Shown piece by piece: positions 42,524 through 51,831 of a stretch of DNA of 64,000 nt. This DNA comes from SHVO01 sp964576515 (GTDB taxonomy: Bacteria; Pseudomonadota; Alphaproteobacteria; Rhodospirillales; Rhodospirillaceae): assembly GCA_964576515.1 (NCBI GenBank), contig CAZNUW010000004.1, positions 124,001 to 188,000 of the forward strand, in the 5' to 3' direction. The number at the start of each line of letters is the position of its first letter. Position 1 is the stretch's first letter. The notes beneath the pieces were generated by a model. The model saw only the letters and a program-made list of their open reading frames with translations. It was not told where the DNA came from and ran no database searches. Both the position numbers and the translations under genes were made by a program.

Positions 42524-43861
42524 ATGGCTGACGGTTCGACGGCCGCTTCCTCTTCCGGTGATATGTCGCCGGAGGAGCATCAGAAGAATCTGCGCCGGGC
42601 TGTGATCGCCAGCACCGTCGGCACCGCCATCGAGTGGTACGACTTCTTCCTGTACGGCATCGCGGCCGGATTGATCCTGCCCAAGCTTTTCTTCCCGCAA
42701 ACCGATCCCTTCTCGGCCACCATCGGAGCCCTCGTCACGTTCGCCGTGGGTTTTGTCGCCCGCCCTATCGGCGCGGCGATCTTCGGCCATCTGGGTGACC
42801 GGATCGGTCGGAAGACCAGTCTCGTCGCCACTCTCATGCTGATGGGTGTGGCGACCTTCGCGGTCGCGTTCGTTCCCACCTACGAGCAAATCGGGATCTG
42901 GGGCGCGGTCATCCTGGCGCTGTTGCGAATCCTGCAAGGCATCGGCGTCGGCGGCGAATGGGGCGGCGCGGTTCTCATGTCCATGGAATGGACACGCACC
43001 AACAAGCATCGCGGATTCGCCGCCTCCTGGCCGCAGTTCGGCGTGCCGTTGGGCCTGGCGCTCGCCAATCTCGTGGTGCTCGCCGTTAGTTACGCGACGG
43101 GACCGGACTTCGAGACCTACGGCTGGCGCATCCCGTTTTTCCTGTCGCTGCTGCTGGTCGGTGTGGGCCTTTACATCCGTCTGGGCGTCGTCGAAACGCC
43201 GACCTTCCGCAAGTTGCAGGAAAAGAACGAGATCGTCGAAGCGCCGATGCTGGAGGTCATCAAGCGCCACCCGAAGGAGATCATCCTGTCGGCGCTGGCG
43301 CGCACCGGCGAAAACGCGTCGTTCTATATATTCACCACCTTCATCCTCGCCTACGGCACGCAGTTCCTAAAATACGACCGCAACGTCCTGTTGGAGGCGC
43401 TGGTGGTCGGCGCGCTGTTCGGTTTCATCTGGATTCCGCTGTCGGGCTGGCTGTCGGACCGGATCGGGCGCCGCCGGATGTACCTGACCGGCGTGGTCGC
43501 GACCGCGATCTTCGCTTTCGCCTACTTCTGGCTGTTGAATATGTCGTACGCCGCGGTGTTCCTGGCGATCGCGCTGTCGCTTCTCGCACATAGCATGATG
43601 TACGGCCCGCAGGCGGCGCTGATCGCAGAAAGCTTCACCGGCAAACTGCGCTACTCGGGCGCTTCCATCGGCTACCAGCTCACGGCCATTGTCGCGGGCG
43701 GCCCGGCGCCCATTGTTGCCACCTACCTTCTGCGCGAGACCGGAACGGGCTACGCGGTGGCCGTCTATCTCGCCATCTGTTGCCTTGTGAGCGTGGCGGC
43801 GACTTTGATGTTGAAAGACAGGACCGGCCAGGACATCGATTCGGAGAAGGAATACCTCTGA
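42524..43861 (+). CDS. MFS transporter, metabolite:H+ symporter (MHS) type
   Basis: A 445-residue twelve-helix transporter. Hallmarks of the MHS subfamily are GTAIEWYDFFLYG at helix 1, ARPIGAAIFGHLGDRIGRKTSL in loop 2-3, and LRILQGIGVGGEWGGAVLMSMEW in helix 4-5. Related proteins carry alpha-ketoglutarate, proline/betaine, citrate or shikimate. Substrate here is unknown. AGGGGAGCG precedes ATG 42524. Its stop codon shares one base with the start of the next transporter. Confidence 0.92.
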   Translation: MADGSTAASSSGDMSPEEHQKNLRRAVIASTVGTAIEWYDFFLYGIAAGLILPKLFFPQTDPFSATIGALVTFAVGFVARPIGAAIFGHLGDRIGRKTSLVATLMLMGVATFAVAFVPTYEQIGIWGAVILALLRILQGIGVGGEWGGAVLMSMEWTRTNKHRGFAASWPQFGVPLGLALANLVVLAVSYATGPDFETYGWRIPFFLSLLLVGVGLYIRLGVVETPTFRKLQEKNEIVEAPMLEVIKRHPKEIILSALARTGENASFYIFTTFILAYGTQFLKYDRNVLLEALVVGALFGFIWIPLSGWLSDRIGRRRMYLTGVVATAIFAFAYFWLLNMSYAAVFLAIALSLLAHSMMYGPQAALIAESFTGKLRYSGASIGYQLTAIVAGGPAPIVATYLLRETGTGYAVAVYLAICCLVSVAATLMLKDRTGQDIDSEKEYL

Positions 43862-45168
43862 TGAGCGACGCGGGCGAGCTCTCCGACGCGGACCACCGCA
43901 AGCAGCTCAACCGGGCCGTCGTCGCAAGCGCCATCGGCAGCACCATCGAATGGTATGACTTTTTCCTCTACTCGACGGTCACGGGCCTCGTCTTCGCCAA
44001 GCTGTTCTTTCCGCAATCCGAGCCTTTGATCGGAACGTTGCAGGCGTTCTCGGTCTATTTCGTGGGATTCCTCGCGCGGCCTTTAGGGGCTGCGATCTTC
44101 GGTCACTACGGCGACCGCATCGGCCGCAAGGCCACGCTGGTCGCGACGCTTCTCCTGATGGGGATCGCCACGTTCCTGGTGGGACTTGTGCCGACCTATG
44201 AGACGATTGGAATCTGGGGCGCGGTGATCCTGACGGTGTTGCGTTTCATCCAAGGTATCGGCGTCGGCGGCGAGTGGGGCGGCGCGGTTCTTCTGGCGAT
44301 GGAGTGGGCGAAAACCGACAAACACCGGGGTTTCATCACCTCATGGCCGCAATGGGGCGTGCCCATGGGCGTGTTCTCCGCCAATCTCGCGGTGTTGGCG
44401 TTCAGCGCGCTCTCGGGCGAGGCCTTCTTCGACTGGGGATGGCGCGTGCCGTTCCTCATCAGCATCCTTCTGGTGGGCGTCGGGCTTTATATCCGCCTCG
44501 GTATCCTGGAGACGCCCGCGTTCCGCAAACTCGCGCGCGAGCAGAAGATCGAACGTCAGCCCATGATCCAGGCGCTGAAGGAACATCCAAAGGAGATTCT
44601 CCTGTCGTCGCTGGCGCGCACCGGCCAGCAAGCGCCGTTCTACATTTTTACCGCGTTTATCTTCACCTATGGGACAGCGCATCTCGGCATGGATCGGGAC
44701 TTCCTGCTCCAGGCCGTGATGGTGTGCGCGGCGCTGTCGTGTTTCACCATCCCCCTGTTCGGGTATCTCTCGGACCGGTGGGGGCGCAAACGCACGTACC
44801 TGATGGGATGCGTGGCGTCGGGCGTCTTCGGTTTCCTTTATTTCGCGGTACTCGATACGCAAATGCCGGCCTGGGCGTTCCTGGCCATCGCGGTGTCCCT
44901 CATCCCCCATGACATGATGTTCGGGCCGCAAGCCGCGTTGATCGCCGAAAGTTTCAAGGGGCGCTTGCGCTATTCGGGCTCGTCGATGGGCTATCAACTG
45001 GCGTCGGTTTTCGCGGGCGGCCCCGCCCCCTTGATCGCGACCGCGCTTCTCGCCCAGTACAACAGCGGTTATGCGATCGCGTTCTATATCGCCGTGTGCT
45101 GCGCTATCAGCTTCGTCTCGGTCCTCCTGATGACGGACCGCACAAACAAGGCGCTGCCGGAAGATTAA
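43861..45168 (+). CDS. MFS transporter, MHS type, tandem paralogue
   Basis: A 435-residue paralogue of the preceding gene with the same motif order (GSTIEWYDFFLYS, ARPLGAAIFGHYGDRIGRKATL, RFIQGIGVGGEWGGAVLLAMEW, HDMMFGPQAALIAESFKG). The two are very similar along their full length, which suggests a local duplication followed by divergence in substrate or partner. TGATG coupling makes joint translation likely. Eight bases separate it from the convergent methyltransferase. Confidence 0.92.
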   Translation: MSDAGELSDADHRKQLNRAVVASAIGSTIEWYDFFLYSTVTGLVFAKLFFPQSEPLIGTLQAFSVYFVGFLARPLGAAIFGHYGDRIGRKATLVATLLLMGIATFLVGLVPTYETIGIWGAVILTVLRFIQGIGVGGEWGGAVLLAMEWAKTDKHRGFITSWPQWGVPMGVFSANLAVLAFSALSGEAFFDWGWRVPFLISILLVGVGLYIRLGILETPAFRKLAREQKIERQPMIQALKEHPKEILLSSLARTGQQAPFYIFTAFIFTYGTAHLGMDRDFLLQAVMVCAALSCFTIPLFGYLSDRWGRKRTYLMGCVASGVFGFLYFAVLDTQMPAWAFLAIAVSLIPHDMMFGPQAALIAESFKGRLRYSGSSMGYQLASVFAGGPAPLIATALLAQYNSGYAIAFYIAVCCAISFVSVLLMTDRTNKALPED

Positions 45169-45176
45169 AGCCGGCT

Positions 45177-46724
45177 CTATTTTTCCACGCTCACGACGCC
45201 GATCTCGGCGTATTTGTCGAGCATCGTGGTCTCGATCACGGTCAGGCGGTCTTTGAGCAGGCGCTCGGTCTGTTCGGCGGTCAGGGTTTTGCCGCCGATG
45301 ACGATGTCGCCCGCGTCGCCGCCCAGGATCTTCGCGGCGACCTTCACGGCCGCGTCACGGCCCTTCTCGCAGCGCGCGAGCAGGATGACGGCGTCGATAT
45401 TGCTGACCTCGATTCCTGTGCCCGCGTTCGGCGCGGCCAGGGCGATCTTGGGCATGGAGGTGCCCAGTTCGCGGATCATGCCCCGATTGACCGGCGGCAT
45501 GGAAAGCCGCGCATCTTTGGCGACCTTTACGGCGTGAGTCGCCTTGGGGAACGGCAGCACCTGTCCGCCGGCCGCCAGGAGGCGCGCGGCCTCGAAGCGC
45601 GTCCAGGGCGAAAGGCCCACGAGGTCGGGTGAATCTTCCATGTCGTGGATGCTGCGCGCGCGCTCGGCCACCAGTTTCAGCATCGTGGCGAAAGGCTCGT
45701 TGTGATAGCTGAGCTGGATGTCGCCGAACGGAATCTCCCGATCGATCTGGGACAACGGATCAACAGTGCCGAAGACCTGATCCTGGTTGACGTCCAGCCA
45801 CTCATCCTCGGTCTTCAGGGAATCGCCTTTGATCCAGATGTCGCGGCGGAACGTCTCGTTGCGGATGAAGTCGCGTTTGGCTTCCAGTTCCGCGCGGGTC
45901 TTCACGGAACGGAATTCGTCATGCAACGCGGTCGGAACCGAGAGGTCGACCATGTTCAGGAACATGCGGGCGCAGCCGGCGAAGCGCAGGCCGCGCGCCT
46001 CCATCATCGTCTTCAGTTCGGCGAAATAGAACGCCTTCAGATGCGCGTTGAAGTACTCGTGCGCCATATAACGCAGGTCGAGCCGTTCCAACTCCGCGAC
46101 CGCTTCGGCCAGCGCGGGATTGTCGCGGAAATACTTGACGTTCGAGTCCTTCAGTTTTTTCAACCACGCCAATCCGATCTCGGCGCGCTCGAGCGAGTTC
46201 TGACCGTCGCGGGAAAGGGAGTACACCATGTTGCGCATGGGCAGCTTCGCCGCCCAGCCGGGCATGGCGTTGGTGCCGGTGAGCAGGAGCCCACCCGGTT
46301 TCAGCCGGCGCGCGGCGTCGTCCAATACGGCGTTGCGGGTGGGATCGTCGATCCACGACAGAACCCCGTGCATGACCGCGAAGTCGAGGGGCGGGATTTC
46401 GTCCGGGCCCAGATCCGTGAAACTCTTCTGGATGAAAGTGGTGTTGAAAAGGCCGCCGCGCATCGACAAGAGTTCGCCCATGCGCGTATGCGCGGGCAGG
46501 AAATCGACGCCGTAGAATTTCGCATCGGGGAAGCAGCCGGCCAGGATGTTGGCGGTGATGCCGTTGCCGCACCCGTAGTCGCACCAGGTGAATTCGCCGT
46601 CGAGCGGCCGCGGCCGGAAACCGTTGGACGCGGCGATCAGGTTCATATGCGCCGGCGCATGGTCGCCGTAGAATTCCGCCACATAGGCTGTGTCGGTCAC
46701 GTAGCCGCCGGTCGTTGCGCTCAT
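45177..46724 (-). CDS. Class I methyltransferase with methyltransferase regulatory domain
   Basis: A 515-residue protein. The N-terminal class I SAM-binding domain has WCDYGCGNGITANIL (residues 48-62), YGVDFLPAH and LDFAVMHGVLSWI; a C-terminal region of about 300 residues resembles the methyltransferase regulatory domain (PF10119-like; MAHEYFNAHLKAFYFAEL, RRDIWIKG). Substrate unknown. Such proteins often act on small molecules or proteins of the envelope. It has its own transcription unit, separated from trxA by a terminator. Confidence 0.8.
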   Translation of the reverse strand: MSATTGGYVTDTAYVAEFYGDHAPAHMNLIAASNGFRPRPLDGEFTWCDYGCGNGITANILAGCFPDAKFYGVDFLPAHTRMGELLSMRGGLFNTTFIQKSFTDLGPDEIPPLDFAVMHGVLSWIDDPTRNAVLDDAARRLKPGGLLLTGTNAMPGWAAKLPMRNMVYSLSRDGQNSLERAEIGLAWLKKLKDSNVKYFRDNPALAEAVAELERLDLRYMAHEYFNAHLKAFYFAELKTMMEARGLRFAGCARMFLNMVDLSVPTALHDEFRSVKTRAELEAKRDFIRNETFRRDIWIKGDSLKTEDEWLDVNQDQVFGTVDPLSQIDREIPFGDIQLSYHNEPFATMLKLVAERARSIHDMEDSPDLVGLSPWTRFEAARLLAAGGQVLPFPKATHAVKVAKDARLSMPPVNRGMIRELGTSMPKIALAAPNAGTGIEVSNIDAVILLARCEKGRDAAVKVAAKILGGDAGDIVIGGKTLTAEQTERLLKDRLTVIETTMLDKYAEIGVVSVEK

Positions 46725-46771
46725 AGCACCCCCATATCCCGGTCTTTGTAAGCGTCTATGGCCGAAAAGGC

Positions 46772-46806
46772 AAAAGGCCCCGTCCGGGAGGGACGAGGCC
46801 TTTTTT
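46772..46806 (-). terminator. Rho-independent terminator after trxA
   Basis: Stem AAAAGGCCCCGTCC/GGACGAGGCCTTTT with one mismatch and a 5-base loop, flanked by AAAA and TTTTTT. It can act on both strands. On the minus strand it ends the trxA transcript 22 bases after the stop. Confidence 0.88.
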
Positions 46807-46827
46807 ATCGATGTGTAACGGGCTGGT

Positions 46828-47142
46828 TTACAGCGACTGCTGGATCCATTCCTTCAGCTTGCTTTCCGGCAGAGCGCCGACCTTGGTGGCCGCAACCTGG
46901 CCGTTCTTGAAGATCATCAGCGTCGGAATCCCGCGCACGCCGAACTGGGTCGGGGTGTTCGGGTTGTTGTCGATGTTGATCTTGGTGAAGGTCATCTGGC
47001 TCGACAGCTCCTTGTCCAGCTTCTCGAGCGACGGCGCGATCTGGCGGCACGGCCCGCACCACTCCGCCCAGAAATCCACCAGCACCGGGCCTTCGGCCTT
47101 GAGCACGTCTTGTTCAAAGGAGTCGTCGGAAACGTCTTTCAT
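46828..47142 (-). CDS. trxA: Thioredoxin
   Basis: A 104-residue thioredoxin with the active site WCGPC (C29, C32), VLVDFWAEW before it and the cis-proline in RGIPTLMIF. AAGGA 9 bases before ATG 47142; the longer in-frame ATG at 47178 adds an unrelated Pro/Ala stretch. trxA at the end of the addBA cluster is a conserved alphaproteobacterial arrangement, although here a Rieske oxygenase gene stands between them. Confidence 0.96.
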   Translation of the reverse strand: MKDVSDDSFEQDVLKAEGPVLVDFWAEWCGPCRQIAPSLEKLDKELSSQMTFTKINIDNNPNTPTQFGVRGIPTLMIFKNGQVAATKVGALPESKLKEWIQQSL

Positions 47143-47238
47143 ATAGGAATTCCTTGCTGGCGGCGCGGGCGCGCCCAAATGGGGTGAGATGGACCGAATC
47201 TAGGGAGGGGTCCCCCGGGCGTCAAGAACGGGGATGGC

Positions 47239-48330
47239 TCAGCTTCGCCAGCGCAGCATCACAGGCATGAGAGGGTTGCGCGGCGCGCGGCCCTCGGCTT
47301 GCGCCGCCAATGCTTCGCGTTTCAAGCGAAAGTACCAGCGTGTCTGCGTGTCCGCGTCCTGGATCAGCATCGTGGACGGGTTGAAGGCCAAACCTTCTTG
47401 CATCGCCATCACGGCGCGCCGGTCCTGGTCGAGGAACCGTCGCGCCAGCGCGCGCACGATGGGGCGCAAAAACGCGCCGCCCGGAACGTCCCAGTACATG
47501 ACGTGATGGACTTCCGTGCGGTCCGCCGTGATCGGCGTGCACGCGGTCAGTCCGCAGTAGTTATATTTTTTGGTTTGCGCGTGTTCGACGCGGGTGGCCG
47601 GAATGCGGTAGCTGATCTCGGTTTCCGGCGCGCCGCCCAGGAAAATGCGATAGGCGCGCGAATTGCGTGAGGCCGTATGGCGGTCCATGCGCCAGCCGAG
47701 ACCTTCGTCCTCGTTCAGGGGCGAGAACGCCTTTTGTTTCTCGTACATGCTGTCGGCGGCGCGCCAGACGGCGGAGCGGTGCACAAACGCGCCGTGGGCG
47801 GGGTCCATGAGGCCCGACACCGCGACATCGATATTGCAGGCGAACACCATGGATTCATGCAATTGGAAGCGCGCGCCGACAGCCGGCACCGTAGGCACGG
47901 GCGGAAGATTTTCCTTCCTCGCGCCGATGTAGATCCAGACGTTGCCGTCGCGTTCGGCGAGGCGATAGCTGTGGGCGCGGATATCTTTGGCTTGCGGTTT
48001 CTGATCGGCGAGCTGCGACGGGATCGCGGTGCATTGCCCGTCCGTCCCGAAACGCCATCCGTGATAGGGGCACTGCACTTCACGTCCGTCGAAATGTCCC
48101 TTGGACAGAAGCGTGCCGCGATGCGGGCAGGTATCGCGCAAGGCAAACGCCTTGCCGTCGGCGGCGCGGCCCAACAGCACGGGTTCGTTCAACAGCGTGC
48201 GGTGGACGGTTCTCCCTGTCTTCAAAGCGTGGGACGGCAGCGCGTAATACCAGCACTCGCGCAACAGGACACCGTCCACGTTACGGGTTTGGTCGGAGAG
48301 ATCTGGCGTTTGCGGCGCAGCGGTATTCAT
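47239..48330 (-). CDS. Rieske [2Fe-2S] aromatic-ring-type oxygenase
   Basis: A 363-residue oxygenase alpha subunit. The Rieske cluster ligands are C68-P-H70 and C87-x2-H90 (TCPHRG, CPYHGW). The mononuclear iron site is likely in GLMDPAHGAFVH, with a downstream Asp. The family covers vanillate O-demethylase and carnitine, choline and sterol-type monooxygenases. No reductase gene is adjacent, so electrons must come from elsewhere. Only 6 bases from the addA stop, it could be read through from addBA. Confidence 0.87.
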   Translation of the reverse strand: MNTAAPQTPDLSDQTRNVDGVLLRECWYYALPSHALKTGRTVHRTLLNEPVLLGRAADGKAFALRDTCPHRGTLLSKGHFDGREVQCPYHGWRFGTDGQCTAIPSQLADQKPQAKDIRAHSYRLAERDGNVWIYIGARKENLPPVPTVPAVGARFQLHESMVFACNIDVAVSGLMDPAHGAFVHRSAVWRAADSMYEKQKAFSPLNEDEGLGWRMDRHTASRNSRAYRIFLGGAPETEISYRIPATRVEHAQTKKYNYCGLTACTPITADRTEVHHVMYWDVPGGAFLRPIVRALARRFLDQDRRAVMAMQEGLAFNPSTMLIQDADTQTRWYFRLKREALAAQAEGRAPRNPLMPVMLRWRS

Positions 48331-48336
48331 GTGTGT

Positions 48337-51300
48337 TTAGATTAAGCCGGAACCCGCCAGCAGGTCATCCATTTGCTGGCTGGGCAACTCGATCAGGAAA
48401 GGCCCGTCGGTCCAGAGCAGAAGGCAGTGGACCTCGTGGTTGGGATAGATGGTCTGCAAGGCGCGGCGGTACGCCGCCATCTGATAGACATAGGATTTGT
48501 CGACGTCGACGGCCGCGCGCGGCGGCGGACGGTTGGTCTTGTAGTCGACGATCCAGACTTCCGTATCGGTCACCGCAAGCCTGTCGACCTGACCGGACAG
48601 CGCGTAGCGGCCCACCAGCCCGGTGACTGGCACTTCGGGACGCGAGGATCCGGGCGCGAACAGCGGCGCGAAGTCCGGCGTTTCGAGAACGGCCAAAGTT
48701 TCATCGACCAGATTTTCCTGTGTCTCTTTGTCCAGCCGCCACGACGGCCGCGCGACGAAGGCCTTGGCGGCCGCGCGGCGATGGGCCAGCGGAAGATCGG
48801 GCAGGCTTTGCAGAAGGCGGTGAATAATGAGTCCACGCTGGAACCTCCGGCGCATGTCATCGCCCAGGGGGGAGTTCGCGGGCGGGTCCGGCAGCGCGGC
48901 CCGCGAGGGCGCCAGCGGACGCGGCGGAACTTGCTCGGGCGGCGCGGGCGCGCGTGTCCATGCGGGAAGCGCCGGAACCGGCGCGCGCGCGGCGGCTTCC
49001 TGCTCCGGCTTCGGCAGTTGCATCTGCGGGGCCGAGAGGCGCGTCACGGTGGGATCGCCGAGTGTTCCGTCATCGGCCAGGAAAGGATCGACGACGGCTT
49101 GCGCGCGCGGCGAGGCGGCGAGCCCGGTTTTCACAAGCGCGTACCACGACGTATCGCCGCCCCGAGGTTTCCTGGTTTCCCAGCCGCAGACATAGAGCCT
49201 GTCCTCGGCGCGGGTCATCGCCACGTAGAGAAGGCGGCGGTATTCGCGGTCCTGCGCGTCGGCCAGCGCCTGGCGCACGGCTTTCGTGACGGCGTCGATT
49301 TCCGGCGCGGCGGCGCACCAGATCATCAGAGGCTTGTCGTCGCCGGTCCACAACAGACGATCCTGGAAGGTCGGGGTTTGCATGGTGTCGGGCAAGAACA
49401 CGATCGGCGCCTGGAGACCCTTCGCGCCGTGAACGGTGATCACGCGCACCGCGTTGCCGCCGGCGCTGTCCAGGTCGCGTTTGATCTCCGCCTCGCCCGC
49501 CGAAAGCCAGTGCAGGAAGCCTTGCAGCGAGGGCGCATGGTCGTCCTGATAAGCCAGCGCGAGGCTCATGAATTCGTCGATCGGGTCTTCGGCGTCGAGG
49601 CCAAGGCGGGCGAGAAGTTTCCGGCGGCCCTCGCACGCGACCAGCACATGGCCGTAAAGTTCGACCGGCGTCAGAAAATCCGTTTTCGCCAGCAGGTCCG
49701 CGAGGACCGCATGCGCCGCGCCGAAGCGGGACGCGCTGCCGGCGTGGCCGCCGAGAACGTCCCACAGCTGCTTGTCGCCGCGCCCATGGGCGAGCTCGAA
49801 CAACTCCTCCTCGGTGAGATCGACTAAAGGCCCTTTCAGCACGGTGGCGAGCGTAAGGTCGTCCTCGGGCAGCAGCAGGAACTGCCCCAGCGCCATCAGG
49901 TCCATCACCGCCATCTGGCCGGTGAGGATCATGCGGTCGACACCCGCCACGGGAACGTCGAAGGTCTTCAGGTGGCGGACAAGGTCTTCCACGAACCCGG
50001 TGCGGCGGCGCACCAGCACCATGATGTCGCCGGGGCGGATCGGCCGCCCACGGGACTCCAGAATCTCCCCGGTGTTCAACATGTGCCGGATGCGTCGGGC
50101 GACAAGCCCCGCGAGACGGCTCGCGGGCGAATCGCCCCGCTTGCGTTCGACGGGCGGCATCCAGGGCGCGAGTTCGTCGGTGGCTTTGGGCACGACGGCC
50201 GGCCAAATCTCGACCAGACCGCCGTTCCCGGTGCGCGCGGCGATGTGGGAGATGTCCTCGTCCCCGACGGCGACCCCATCCCGCGCGCCCGGTTGGCGGA
50301 ACACCAGGTCGACCGCCTCGAGCACCGCGGGCACGGAGCGGAACGAGACATTGAGACCGACGTCTTCCCAGCGCTGTTCAGCCTCTAGGACACGGTTCGA
50401 CATGACACCCTGCATCCCGTCGAACGCGTCGGGCGCGGCGCCCTGGAAGCCGTAGATCGATTGTTTGCGGTCGCCGACGGCGAAGACCGTGCGGACGCGC
50501 GCCGAGAGGTCCTGGTGCGCGCCTTCGCCGGAGAAGAACTCCTTCGTCAGCGCGTTGACGATGGCCCATTGGTCGGGGTTTGTGTCTTGCGCCTCGTCGA
50601 TCAGGATGTGATCAAGACCGCCGTCGAGTTTGTAAAGCACCCACGCGGCCGCGCCGTCGCGCTCCACCAGCCGCCGCGCGGTTTGGATCAGGTCGTCGTA
50701 GTCGAGAAGGCCGCGGCGGGACTTCTCATCGGTGTAGATCTTGAGCATGCGCGCGCCGAGGCGCAGCAGGGCCTCGGTGTTCGCCGCGACCCGCGCGGCT
50801 TTGCATAGCGCACGGACCTCGTACACGCGCCGCGCTTCCGTCTCGAGGATCGAGAGCGCGTCGGGAAACGCCGCGACCACGGCCTTGGTGGCCAAGCGGG
50901 CGCGCGGCTCGTCGTCCTGTTTCAGGAAAATCGCGGTATAGGCGTCGAACCCGGCGGCGCGGGCGTCGGGCGCCGACAGCCAGGCGCGCAAGGCGGCGGC
51001 GCGCTCCTTGTCTGTCGCGGTTCCGGCATCCAAAGCGCCGCAGACGCGTTTCAATCCGGCGAGATCGAAGGCGACGTCGCGGCAGGCGTCGGCGATCAAA
51101 GAGGCTTCCGTCGCACCTTCGGGCAAGTTGAGTTTGCGACGCAAGGCGCGCGCGGCGTTGTCCAGCCCGCCATGGGCGTCGAACATGCGCGCGAGTTTCG
51201 TGCGGGATCCGGCAAGTGAATCCATCAGGTCGGCGAAGTGCGTCTCGTGGACCCGCGCGGTGATCAGCTTCAGCGCCTCGGCCAGGGCCGCGTCGTCGCC

Positions 51301-51831
51301 GCGATGGGCGTGGGCGATGCAAAGCTCTTGTGCGTTGGCGAGGGATTCACGCGCATCGCGCTCGTCCATCACGGTGAAATGCGGCGTGACGCCGGCTTCC
51401 AGCGGGAAACGGCGCAACAAGGATTGGCAGAACCCATGAATGGTCGAGATTTGCAGGCCACCCGGCGCGTCGAGCACATGGGCGAACAGACGGCGCGCCC
51501 GATCAATGAGAGGGCGGTCAATTAGGGGGCGATCGGGCGTCTCCGGTTGGAGGGCGTCAAGCTGGTCCCACAACAGGTCTTCGTCCATGGTCACCCAGGA
51601 CGCGAGGCGCTCGTTGATGCGGTTGCTCATCTCCGCCGCGGCGGCCTTGGTGAAGGTGAGGCAGAGAATCTTGTGTGCGGGTGTGCCGGTCAGCAGCAGC
51701 GCCAGCACGCGGTCGGTCAGGACCTTGGTTTTGCCCGAACCGGCGGACGCGCTGACCCAGACGCTGGCGGCGGGGTCGGCGGCGCGACCTTGCGCGCGCT
51801 GGGCGATGTCGATGGGGGTGGCGTGGGTCAT
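48337..51831 (-). CDS. addA: Double-strand break repair helicase-nuclease AddA
   Basis: An 1164-residue UvrD-type helicase. Walker A is SASAGSGKTK (residues 27-36), followed by FTKAAAAEMSNRI (Ia), ILIDEAQDTNPDQW (II), GDRKQSIYGFQGA (III), VITVHGAKGLQAPIVFLP (V) and YVAMTRAEDRLYVCG (VI). The C-terminal RecB-type nuclease has EVWIVDYKTNRP. With AddB it resects broken DNA ends for RecA. ATG overlaps the addB stop by 4 bases. Confidence 0.96.
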   Translation of the reverse strand: MTHATPIDIAQRAQGRAADPAASVWVSASAGSGKTKVLTDRVLALLLTGTPAHKILCLTFTKAAAAEMSNRINERLASWVTMDEDLLWDQLDALQPETPDRPLIDRPLIDRARRLFAHVLDAPGGLQISTIHGFCQSLLRRFPLEAGVTPHFTVMDERDARESLANAQELCIAHAHRGDDAALAEALKLITARVHETHFADLMDSLAGSRTKLARMFDAHGGLDNAARALRRKLNLPEGATEASLIADACRDVAFDLAGLKRVCGALDAGTATDKERAAALRAWLSAPDARAAGFDAYTAIFLKQDDEPRARLATKAVVAAFPDALSILETEARRVYEVRALCKAARVAANTEALLRLGARMLKIYTDEKSRRGLLDYDDLIQTARRLVERDGAAAWVLYKLDGGLDHILIDEAQDTNPDQWAIVNALTKEFFSGEGAHQDLSARVRTVFAVGDRKQSIYGFQGAAPDAFDGMQGVMSNRVLEAEQRWEDVGLNVSFRSVPAVLEAVDLVFRQPGARDGVAVGDEDISHIAARTGNGGLVEIWPAVVPKATDELAPWMPPVERKRGDSPASRLAGLVARRIRHMLNTGEILESRGRPIRPGDIMVLVRRRTGFVEDLVRHLKTFDVPVAGVDRMILTGQMAVMDLMALGQFLLLPEDDLTLATVLKGPLVDLTEEELFELAHGRGDKQLWDVLGGHAGSASRFGAAHAVLADLLAKTDFLTPVELYGHVLVACEGRRKLLARLGLDAEDPIDEFMSLALAYQDDHAPSLQGFLHWLSAGEAEIKRDLDSAGGNAVRVITVHGAKGLQAPIVFLPDTMQTPTFQDRLLWTGDDKPLMIWCAAAPEIDAVTKAVRQALADAQDREYRRLLYVAMTRAEDRLYVCGWETRKPRGGDTSWYALVKTGLAASPRAQAVVDPFLADDGTLGDPTVTRLSAPQMQLPKPEQEAAARAPVPALPAWTRAPAPPEQVPPRPLAPSRAALPDPPANSPLGDDMRRRFQRGLIIHRLLQSLPDLPLAHRRAAAKAFVARPSWRLDKETQENLVDETLAVLETPDFAPLFAPGSSRPEVPVTGLVGRYALSGQVDRLAVTDTEVWIVDYKTNRPPPRAAVDVDKSYVYQMAAYRRALQTIYPNHEVHCLLLWTDGPFLIELPSQQMDDLLAGSGLI

